The notes beneath the pieces are model-generated. The model had not been told where the DNA came from. It was given only the letters and a program-made list of their open reading frames with translations, and made no database searches. Positions 40,007 to 49,576 of a stretch of 64,000 bases of DNA are shown piece after piece. The DNA lies in NCBI RefSeq assembly GCF_035046485.1, contig NC_085137.1, positions 447,148,334 through 447,212,333 of the forward strand, written 5' to 3'. Within the stretch, counting starts at the first letter, position 1; the number at the start of each line of letters is the position of its first letter. The DNA is from Aedes albopictus (lineage: Eukaryota > Arthropoda > Insecta > Diptera > Culicidae). The translations under genes were made by a program, and so were the position numbers.

Positions 40007-43000
40007 CTCGTCCCGTCGTCGGAGCCCCGCAGAGAGAAGAGAAAAAAAAATCGCAAAAATCTAGTAAAGCGAGCGCGCGAAACTTTGCTGCTGCCGAACT
40101 ACCGCACACTACTGACTGCTTGGCGTCCCGTCGTCGGAGCCCCGCAGAGAGAAGGGGAAAGAAAATCGCAAAAATCTAGCAAAGCGAGCGCGCGAAACTT
40201 TGCTGCTGCCGAACTACCGCACACTACTGACTGCTTTGCGTCCCGTCGTCGGAGCCCCGCAGAGGGAAGAGGAAAAAAAAATCGCAAAAATCTAGCAAAG
40301 CGAGCGCGCGGAACTTTGCTGCTGCCGAACTACCGCACACTACTGACTGCTTGGCGTCCCGTCGTCGGAGCCCCGCAGAGAAGAGGAAAAAAATCGCAAA
40401 AATCTAGCAAAGCGAGCGCGCGAAACTTTGCTGCTGCCGAACTACCGCACACTACTGACTGCTTGGCGTCCCGTCGTCGGAGCCCCGCAGAGAGAAGGGG
40501 AAAGAAAATCGCAAAAATCTAGCAAAGCGAACGCGCGAAACTTTGCTGCTGCCGAACTACCGCACACTACTGACTGCTTGGCGTCCCGTCGTCGGAGCCC
40601 CGCAGAGAAGAGGAAAAAAAAATCGCAAAAATCTAGCAAAGCGAGCGCGCGAAACTCTGCTGCTGCCGAACTACCGCACACTACTGACTGCTTGGCGTCC
40701 CGTCGTCGGAGCCCCGCAGAGGGAAGAGGAAAAAAAAATCGCAAAAATCTAGCAAAGCGAGCGCGCGAAACTTTGCTGCTGCCGAACTACCGCACACTAC
40801 TGACTGCTTTGCGTCCCGTCGTCGGAGCCCCGCAGAGGGAAGAGGAAAAAAAATCGCAAAAATCTAGCAAAGCGAGCGCGCGGAACTTTGCTGCTGCCGA
40901 ACTACCGCACACTACTGACTGCTTGGCGTCCCGTCGTCGGAGCCCCGCAGAGAGAAGGGGAAAAAAAATCGCAAAAATCTAGCAAAGCGAGCGCGCGAAA
41001 CTTTGCTGCTGCCGAACTACCGCACACTACTGACTGCTTGGCGTCCCGTCGTCGGAGCCCCGCAGAGAGAAGGGGAAAGAAAATCGCAAAAATCTAGCAA
41101 AGCGAGCGCGCGAAACTTTGCTGCTGCCGAACTACCGCACACTACTGACTGCTTTGCGTCCCGTCGTCGGAGCCCCGCAGAGGGAAGAGGAAAAAAAATC
41201 GCAAAAATCTAGCAAAGCGAGCGCGCGGAACTTTGCTGCTGCCGAACTACCGCACACTACTGACTGCTTGGCGTCCCGTCGTCGGAGCCCCGCAGAGAGA
41301 AGGGGAAAAAAAATCGCAAAAATCTAGCAAAGCGAGCGCGCGAAACTTTGCTGCTGCCGAACTACCGCACACTACTGACTGCTTGGCGTCCCGTCGTCGG
41401 AGCCCCGCAGAGAGAAGAGGAAAAAAAATCGCAAAAATCTAGCAAAGCGAGCGCGCGAAACTTTGCTGCTGCCGAACTACCGCACACTACTGACTGCTTG
41501 GCGTCCCGTCGTCGGAGCCCCGCAGAGAGAAGGGGAAAAAAAATCGCAAAAATCTAGCAAAGCGAGCGCGCGGAACTTTGCTGCTGCCGAACTACCGCAC
41601 ACTACTGACTGCTTGGCGTCCCGTCGTCGGAGCCCCGCAGAGAGAAGGGGAAAAAAAATCGCAAAAATCTAGCAAAGCGAGCGCGCGGAACTTTGCTGCT
41701 GCCGAACTACCGCACACTACTGACTGCTTGGCGTCCCGTCGTCGGAGCCCCGCAGAGAGAAGGGGAAAAAAATCGCAAAAATCTAGCAAAGCAAGCGCGC
41801 GAAACTCTGCTGCTGCCGAACTACCGCATACTACTGACTGCTTGGCGTCCCGTCGTCGGAGCCCCGCAGAGGGAAGAGGAAAAAAAAATCGCAAAAATCT
41901 AGCAAAGCGAGCGCGCGAAACTTTGCTGCTGCCGAACTACCGCACACTACTGACTGCTTTGCGTCCCGTCGTCGGAGCCCCGCAGAGGGAAGAGGAAAAA
42001 AAATCGCAAAAATCTAGCAAAGCGAGCGCGCGGAACTTTGCTGCTGCCGAACTACCGCACACTACTGACTGCTTGGCGTCCCGTCGTCGGAGCCCCGCAG
42101 AGAGAAGGGGAAAAAAAATCGCAAAAATCTAGCAAAGCGAGCGCGCGGAACTTTGCTGCTGCCGAACTACCGCACACTACTGACTGCTTGGCGTCCCGTC
42201 GTCGGAGCCCCGCAGAGAGAAGGGGAAAAAAATCGCAAAAATCTAGCAAAGCAAGCGCGCGAAACTCTGCTGCTGCCGAACTACCGCACACTACTGACTG
42301 CTTGGCGTCCCGTCGTCGGAGCCCCGCAGAGGGAAGAGGAAAAAAAAATCGCAAAAATCTAGCAAAGCGAGCGCGCGAAACTTTGCTGCTGCCGAACTAC
42401 CGCACACTACTGACTGCTTTGCGTCCCGTCGTCGGAGCCCCGCAGAGGGAAGAGGAAAAAAAATCGCAAAAATCTAGCAAAGCGAGCGCGCGGAACTTTG
42501 CTGCTGCCGAACTACCGCACACTACTGACTGCTTGGCGTCCCGTCGTCGGAGCCCCGCAGAGAGAAGGGGAAAAAAAATCGCAAAAATCTAGCAAAGCGA
42601 GCGCGCGGAACTTTGCTGCTGCCGAACTACCGCACACTACTGACTGCTTGGCGTCCCGTCGTCGGAGCCCCGCAGAGAGAAGGGGAAAAAAAATCGCAAA
42701 AATCTAGCAAAGCGAGCGCGCGGAACTTTGCTGCTGCCGAACTACCGCACACTACTGACTGCTTGGCGTCCCGTCGTCGGAGCCCCGCAGAGAGAAGGGG
42801 AAAAAAATCGCAAAAATCTAGCAAAGCAAGCGCGCGAAACTCTGCTGCTGCCGAACTACCGCACACTACTGACTGCTTGGCGTCCCGTCGTCGGAGCCCC
42901 GCAGAGGGAAGAGGAAAAAAAAATCGCAAAAATCTAGCAAAGCGAGCGCGCGAAACTTTGCTGCTGCCGAACTACCGCACACTACTGACTGCTTTGCGTC

Positions 43001-44133
43001 CCGTCGTCGGAGCCCCGCAGAGGGAAGAGGAAAAAAAATCGCAAAAATCTAGCAAAGCGAGCGCGCGGAACTTTGCTGCTGCCGAACTACCGCACACTAC
43101 TGACTGCTTGGCGTCCCGTCGTCGGAGCCCCGCAGAGAGAAGGGGAAAAAAAATCGCAAAAATCTAGCAAAGCGAGCGCGCGGAACTTTGCTGCTGCCGA
43201 ACTACCGCACACTACTGACTGCTTGGCGTCCCGTCGTCGGAGCCCCGCAGAGAGAAGGGGAAAAAAATCGCAAAAATCTAGCAAAGCAAGCGCGCGAAAC
43301 TCTGCTGCTGCCGAACTACCGCACACTACTGACTGCTTGGCGTCCCGTCGTCGGAGCCCCGCAGAGGGAAGAGGAAAAAAAAATCGCAAAAATCTAGCAA
43401 AGCGAGCGCGCGAAACTTTGCTGCTGCCGAACTACCGCACACTACTGACTGCTTTGCGTCCCGTCGTCGGAGCCCCGCAGAGGGAAGAGGAAAAAAAATC
43501 GCAAAAATCTAGCAAAGCGAGCGCGCGGAACTTTGCTGCTGCCGAACTACCGCACACTACTGACTGCTTGGCGTCCCGTCGTCGGAGCCCCGCAGAGAGA
43601 AGGGGAAAAAAAATCGCAAAAATCTAGCAAAGCGAGCGCGCGGAACTTTGCTGCTGCCGAACTACCGCACACTACTGACTGCTTTGCGTCCCGTCGTCGG
43701 AGCCCCGCAGAGGGAAGAGGAAAAAAAAATCGCAAAAATCTAGCAAAGCGAGCGCGCGGAACTTTGCTGCTGCCGAACTACCGCACACTACTGACTGCTT
43801 GGCGTCCCGTCGTCGGAGCCCCGCAGAGAAGAGGAAAAAAATCGCAAAAATCTAGCAAAGCGAGCGCGCGAAACTTTGCTGCTGCCGAACTACCGCACAC
43901 TACTGACTGCTTGGCGTCCCGTCGTCGGAGCCCCGCAGAGAGAAGGGGAAAGAAAATCGCAAAAATCTAGCAAAGCGAGCGCGCGAAACTTTGCTGCTGC
44001 CGAACTACCGCACACTACTGACTGCTTGGCGTCCCGTCGTCGGAGCCCCGCAGAGAAGAGGAAAAAAAAATCGCAAAAATCTAGCAAAGCGAGCGCGCGA
44101 AACTCTGCTGCTGCCGAACTACCGCACACTACT
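40007..44133. repeat. satellite array of ~36 monomers of 115 bp with 460-bp higher-order structure
   Basis: The monomer runs from GCGAAACTTTGCTGCTGCCG through ACTACCGCACACTACTGACT, GCTTGGCGTCCCGTCGTCGG and AGCCCCGCAGAG to an A-run and TCGCAAAAATCTAGCAAAGC. Lengths vary 112-116 bp, mostly through the A-run. Monomers carrying AAGCAAGCGCGCGAAACTCT occur near 41792, 42252, 42826 and 43285, that is 460, 575 and 460 bp apart: four-monomer blocks were amplified. The blocks at about 40260-40670 and 43700-44110 also share the same unit order. The array is CpG rich and ends in mid-monomer at 44133. ORFs of 69, 100 and 184 codons repeated along it are by-products. Confidence 0.97.
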
Positions 44134-44158
44134 CCACGGGTATGAGCTTTCCGTAAAG
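44134..44158 (+). repeat. right copy of the 25-bp direct repeat
   Basis: Identical to 39309-39333; it abuts the last, truncated 115-bp monomer. The DNA beyond (44159 onward) and the DNA before 39309 share TTGAACCA-type vocabulary, as if once contiguous. Confidence 0.9.
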
Positions 44159-45582
44159 TGGTAAAAAGTTAACATTTGCACCAAATTTCATTGAGAAATT
44201 CAATTATTTGTCAATAGTGATTTTAATCTTAATTTGAACCATCGTAATCATAATTTGAACCAATTTTAATCTAGATTTGAACTAGTGGCGGCAGCAGCTC
44301 GAGCAATTCCGCAACAGCCAATTTCATGCTAAACAACTAAAAATTACATGGATCTGCTAATTCTCATAACTATTTTTCATTAGGCAGTGGAATTTCAGCT
44401 CAGAATGTTCGGAATCCTTCAGGAATTCGAAAACTAAATTTGGAATTTTCCATCGCCCAAGAGTAAACAAAGCAACCACTAGCGCAGTCTGCAGGCCAAC
44501 ACTGGAAGCTCGCCCCCATTCACTAGTTCAAATCTAGATTTCAAATGGTTCAATTCAAGATAAGATTCTCCAAGTAAGAATTACTTAAATTTGATAATTT
44601 TATGGCAAATAATGCGGAATATTATTCGGTTGGTCGATTCTATGATAAATAAGCTTTCATTTGACGTGTTCATATATTGCGTGTGATACAATGCATGAGC
44701 TGTACGAGTGCACCGAAAATGTGCTTTCTCTGGGGGGAAATGGGTGGAATCACAGTGATTATTCAATTGCCTGTTTTCCATGACAAAAACGCATTTTTCA
44801 ATGCTTTTAAAGTCCATGTTATCAGGTTATATTACGGAAAGATGTTTAACATCTTTTTCGGGACAATATTTGCCTAAAAAGTCCGTCGTTTTAATGAATT
44901 TCGAAATGGTTCAAATTAAGATTACAATTTGACTAGTTCAAAGTTTGATTTCTTACCCTATGAACTTTTCACATAAAAACAATTTGTTGGGTTTTATTGA
45001 AAACCGGACTTAAACTCCCCACACAGAGAAAAAAATGAACCTCTTTGCACCTGTCACACGAAAAACAAAATAAAATATGTTCAATTCTAAAATAGTAAAT
45101 ATAGCTTATTTTGGGTTATGAGAAATTGTTGCTCTCATCGCTGCCACGCGCGATGATCATTGTTCAAAGACCCAATGTAAACAAATCATCATATCAACAA
45201 CAGTTTCGATTCTCGCGCTTGATCTACTGCTGCGGGCAAACAACTCAACCCTTCACAGAAAACCGGTGGCGCGGTTTCCAATTGAGATTTATTTGCACTC
45301 TGCCCGGTGCGCGGATGCTGCCGACTTGTGTTCGATGCACTTATCAATCGGCGTGCACAGTTATTGATTTACATGACGTAAAAATGTTCAACTGCACTCG
45401 AGCCGATTCCTACAGATTCAACCAAGTGCATCAATGTTGTTCCCGTATTGCCAACAAATCAGAACCCCCGGTTGAAGTGTGCCGCCTTCTAGCTCTGTTG
45501 ACGAGGGAGGATCATTCCTTCTCCGTACGGGAGTCTCGGCTCTGACCGGGGCTGTCAGCAGGAGCACCACTTGAGCACTTAC
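44159..45582. other. remnant of the host repeat, then unique DNA
   Basis: AATTTGAACC and TTCAAATCTAGA words recur between 44200 and 44950, probably the right part of the element whose left end (TTTAGGGGAAACTAGGG) is at 39178. 45111-45545 is an open frame of 144 codons on the plus strand with scattered cysteines and no recognised domain; I give it low weight. Confidence 0.35.
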
Positions 45583-45655
45583 TATCAATTACACTTTTCT
45601 ATTATTCACACAGCCTCTCGGTCTCGGTGGCAGACGAACAGCTACATTCGACTGA
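45583..45655 (-). promoter_or_regulatory. candidate minus-strand core promoter with short noncoding first exon
   Basis: TCAGTCG (minus, 45655-45649) matches the arthropod initiator. About 70 nt downstream a donor GATA then GTAAGT occurs at 45583/45582. There is no TATA box at the expected place. It faces the ORF at 39588 with the satellite between. The evidence is two short motifs only. Confidence 0.25.
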
Positions 45656-46422
45656 TTCGATCCGAAGTTTATTCCACACATGCCGTAGCAGTGGTTGTCC
45701 AACAGAAGAGCCTACTTGCACAGATCGAGAGAAGCATGATTTTTTGGGACAATGAAACACTAAAAGCGTAAGATTTCCCATCAGGATTTTTTTTTCTGTT
45801 ACAAATCAAGCATGACTCAAAGCGACGTCATACAACATAACTCAAATTTACATGATAATCATCATGACTGGAACTTTGCATGACGACTACACAATTCATG
45901 AAGAGTATGAATATGCTCTGCTTCAATCCACCTAAACCGTCAAAATGACATCCTCAACTTGTACACTTGATTTCGATTCATCCATCATTGACCAATGCAA
46001 ATTCCTGTGTGGTAGTGGTTTGTGTTCAGATTTCCCGTGTTAATCCATCTGTAAGAACTTTGTAAACATCTTTTGTTCTCACGTATATGGATAGGCTTGC
46101 ATTAGGTTTCGTGAGACATTTTTTGGACAACTCAATTGCACGATCTGTCTAATTAGCCTCGTTGGAAAACCATGCACTCATACTAGGAACCGACATATTA
46201 TCGATCTTGAATGAACCTAAGATTTTCCTTCAGAGGGTCTCCTCTGTTTATGGCCTAACATTTCAGAGAAGCCTAAGTTCAAAATATGTTATCGATGAAA
46301 AATCAAACTAATGGCGTTTGGAAGATTTTGAACCAATTTACAGTATTTTAGAACATTATTTAAAAGATTGATTTTGCTTAGACGGAGTCTTTAGTGTCTC
46401 GTACCTTTAGAATTTATTAGTA
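45656..46422. other. no gene recognised
   Basis: AT-rich DNA without clear repeats or conserved ORFs. Confidence 0.35.
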
Positions 46423-46740
46423 CAGTGGTTTTTCGATTTTATCACGGTCAAAAAAAAAATTTACCGTGATATAAACGAAACCGTAAATTTAGCGAAACGA
46501 GAAATAAATGTAAATTTTTTATCCAAAATCGTTTCGCTGCAAAATATATAAGTCGTAGCTTATATGTTTTCACTGTTTTGGTGGACTGGACCATGCTGAA
46601 TTGATTTTATATTGATTTCGGAATGTTTTAAAACAAGTGTGATAAAAACGAAATGAAAATCGTGATATAATCGAACAGAAAAGCGTGAATTTGGGCGAGT
46701 AGTGATTAAAACGACTAGTGATAAAACCGAAACGCCACTG
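46423..46740. mobile_element. Tc1/mariner (pogo-like) MITE, TA target duplication
   Basis: The left CAGTGGTTTTTCGATTTTAT and right ATAAAACCGAAACGCCACTG are inverted over ~24 bases. TA is at 46421-46422 and 46741-46742. It is 318 bp. Internal GTGATAAAA words repeat. Confidence 0.75.
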
Positions 46741-46873
46741 TATTATGTTGGTATTGTAAACTGAACTACTAAGTTATTACTTTTTGGATTCGAATTTACC
46801 TTACTAACTATGCCAGATGCTACATTTATATCTACTCGACGCGGTCGTGCGACAATAGTAGTTTACGCAACAA

Positions 46874-46976
46874 GGTGCAGAGTGACGATTTTTACAGCAC
46901 GAGTCGTACATTTATCCAACGAGGCTTGCCGAGTTGGATAATTACAACGAGTGCTGTAAAAATCGAGTTCTGCACC
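46874..46976. mobile_element. nested palindrome, part of a MITE
   Basis: GGTGCAGAGTGACGATTTTT...CAGCAC (46874-46900) is inverted at 46951-46976. Inside it a second stem (TATCCAAC / GTTGGATA) brackets GAGGCTTGCCGA. It would form a two-tier hairpin of 103 nt. Confidence 0.7.
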
Positions 46977-47035
46977 GAGATGTGTATAACATTTTTTTGC
47001 AAGTTCATAAATTACCGCTTGAGGATAGTTTTCAA

Positions 47036-47150
47036 CCTTCCGTAACTCGCGCGGTTGGCTACCTGCGTCAGCACCATGCTAATGCTGAGTACAAAAAGCG
47101 AGATTTTTTCAACGTGTTGTACAAAATACAACAGCGCGATCGCTCGAAGG
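47036..47150. mobile_element. 115-bp piggyBac-like MITE, copy 1
   Basis: The ends CCTTCCGTAACTCGCGC and GCGCGATCGCTCGAAGG are imperfectly inverted. It is followed by TTAA (47151-47154); the left flank is TCAA. It is nearly the same sequence as 54846-54960. An internal TGTTGTACAAAATACAACA is palindromic. Confidence 0.65.
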
Positions 47151-47338
47151 TTAACAAAACTTTTTCATTAAACTGCACAGTGCACACTGATGATTATAGC
47201 CATGTTTAAGAAAATCTGATCATAGCAGGTTATACTGTGCAGTTGTCAAAATTTTTCAAAACTGCGTCCAGAATAAAGCATCAAGAAGTTTATCAAAACT
47301 GAAAACAGTGCTGTAATGGTTCATTACGCCACGCAAAT

Positions 47339-47367
47339 CAGTGCTGTAATGAAACATTACAGCACTG
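47339..47367. repeat. perfect 13-bp-arm palindrome
   Basis: CAGTGCTGTAATG, loop AAA, CATTACAGCACTG. GTGCTGTAA words also occur at 46951 and 47308, so it belongs to the same MITE context. Confidence 0.7.
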
Positions 47368-47611
47368 TTAATTTGGTGTGGGAGAGTAGGCCTTTTCCTG
47401 TCAGATTTGCGTGAGGTAAAACAGCCTATTACGATGAGGAATTGCTAAAACATATTTTGTCGCTCAGATCTTTAAGTCTTGTTAAACATAACACAACTGC
47501 ATATAACTAAGTACCGTTTTCGCGACCGATCATGAATCCTGTAGCCGCCTTCTTGGGTCTCTGTGTATTAAGTCCATCATCTGTGTGACATGACCAGGCC
47601 AAGAAAGACTG

Positions 47612-48939
47612 CCCAAGCAACCAAAAGTTCGGATTCCACTTGAAGAACGAACTCAGAAGTTCAAGTTTGGTTCAATTCCGGTTTCGTTGAACTTAATTCT
47701 CCAAAAAGTTACTCATGTATTGTTTATGAACTTGAAAGTTCATGTACAAGCTTTTGACTTCTCTTCAAAACGACACTAAAGTAGAAAAGAAGTCCAGAAA
47801 AAAATTACTTTGAACTTTTGAGCAGAGTTCAATTAAAATTCACCCGAACTCATGTTGAACTTTTGCTTGACTCTAAAGCTCGAATAAAGTTCAGTTGGAC
47901 ATATTCCAAAAACTTGAAATGTTCCGTTTCGAAATTGTTTCGTACTTGTTTTGAACTTACTACTCAAAGTTCGGAGAAATATTAACCGTACCAAAAGTGT
48001 ACTTTACTTGAACTTTGGCGACAGCGGAGCTCGGGAGAAGTTCTCATTCAATTAAATCACTCGGAAATCGAGCTCAACAGCCACAGCTTGTGTTAATTTC
48101 ACAAGTACACTTTGTTTTACTATAATATTTCAACGTATTTACTTGCTTTTAATCAACGTAAAGCATCCGTGTTGTGTGGCTCAAAGGCTGCCCCTGCAGC
48201 GGACAACTGTTCCACCTCGAATTCCGCCGGAGTTTTTTTTTTTGGGCTGTGCATAATTTTTTTCCAGCTATGCTGGATGTTTCCAACCCCGTCTCACTTG
48301 TCGCTGCAGTGCGCCGGTAATCGACGCGATCGTAGTCACTGGAAACCTTGCTGGAAACTTATAATCTTTCTTGAAAGTCGCCCTAATTTGTTGCTTTACA
48401 CTGCGAACCACAACAAACTGAAAATGTCAAACTGTGTAAGTTCAAAAGAACTTCCACGTGAACTTCGTTCGAAATTTCGACTTCAAAAAGTATTTCAAGT
48501 TCAGAGAATGTTCACACGCGAACCTGATTGAGCTCTACTAAATGATATCAGCACATTGAGTAAAATCCCAAGCGCCTTACAACACATAGATAGAGCAGTG
48601 GTTAGGCACCGGCTTTCAACGAGGAGAACCTGAGTTCAAATCTCAGTAAGTAAAAAACATTAAAAAATATTTCAAGGAATTAGTCAATTTGGATTCCACA
48701 TGAACTTAATATCTCTTAATAATAAATTACTTTTGAGGACTAAACTCATTTTTTTTTCATTTTTCGAAGCTCATTTCTAAGCTGAACAGCGTTCCTTTCA
48801 GCGACACAAGTGTACTTTTTGTGAACTCAAGTTCGGTTAATTACTTAAAAAGTGAGCTGAATAGAATGCTATTCATCTTCTTTCGAATAGCTGATTAAGC
48901 TAAAACATGCTATTTTATCCGAACTTTTGGTTGCTTGGG
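47612..48939. mobile_element. 1.33-kb TIR element with CCCAAGCAACC ends, TG target duplication
   Basis: The left CCCAAGCAACCAAAAGTTCG and its inverted copy at the right (CGAACTTTTGGTTGCTTGGG, 48920-48939) match perfectly over at least 20 bases. TG precedes and follows (47610-47611, 48940-48941). The interior holds AGTTCAA/GAACTT words in both orientations, an unremarkable ORF (48112-48531) and a tRNA-like segment. The ends resemble those of the 27859-28034 hairpin (CCCAAGTAACAC). No transposase was found. Confidence 0.7.
48590..48655 (+). repeat. tRNA-like sequence (pseudo-tRNA or SINE head)
   Basis: TAGAGCAGTGG matches an A box, and GAGTTCAAATCTCAG forms a five-base T stem with a seven-base loop containing the B box. 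The seven bases on the two acceptor sides do not pair, so a functional tRNA is unlikely. It lies within the 47612-48939 element. Confidence 0.45.
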
Positions 48940-48941
48940 TG

Positions 48942-49570
48942 CCGTGTTTTAGCTCATCGATTACTAATTATTTTCAGTGAATCGCAATCAAATTGAAAAA
49001 CAGTGCACGACTCAAAATGATATAATGTGATAATGATTGATCATTTTTCAGATATTCGTGCAAAAAATGAGATAAATAACTAGGAGAGTATGGTTCAATT
49101 GCTTCGTTTTTGAATCCTAATAAGTTTCAATAAAATAACACTATAGATAACACTATGAACCGAATACAAAACTTCAGTTTGACAATTGTGCAATTATTGT
49201 GAATGCTGTGGTACACTTTTGGATGTGCTGCACTGATTTTGAAATACAGAAAATACGATAATCAACGACGGGAAAACAACATAGACTCAACTAGATTACG
49301 AAGTGCTCTGAACTACGAAGAAGAAACCATTAAAATCATATTGAAATTTTTCCATGACAACGAGTTGTGAAAAAAAACTGTGTAATGAATTTGTATTGTA
49401 ATATATCCCTAGGACCGACACGAATGCACACTAATGTGTAAAGTATTGAAAATAAATTACCTAACTAACTTTGCCGAAGAGAGAATTTCAATTTATTACG
49501 TATTTTTCAAAGATAATTGACAAAAACAAATTTAAAAACACTACTTTTGAACATTTGTGCTTTAGAACAT
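48942..49570. other. no gene recognised
   Basis: AT-rich DNA between a TIR element and RTE copy 3; no ORF or repeat stands out. Confidence 0.4.
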
Positions 49571-49576
49571 TTCTGC

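Noticed and set aside
39899..43970. ORFs of 69-207 codons repeated in the 115-bp array (AAELPHTTDC... and LLPNYRTLL...)
   Set aside because: They follow monomer length changes in the A-run and recur in several frames; no unique start or conserved stop.
40007..44133. CRISPR-like array
   Set aside because: Whole monomers repeat without unique spacers, there are no cas genes and the context is insect; it is a tandem satellite.
45111..45545. 144-codon ORF as a host gene
   Set aside because: No domain, no splice context, overlaps a candidate promoter on the other strand; kept only as a note.
48590..48655. Functional tRNA gene
   Set aside because: A and B boxes are present but the acceptor strands do not pair; a pseudo-tRNA or SINE head is more likely.
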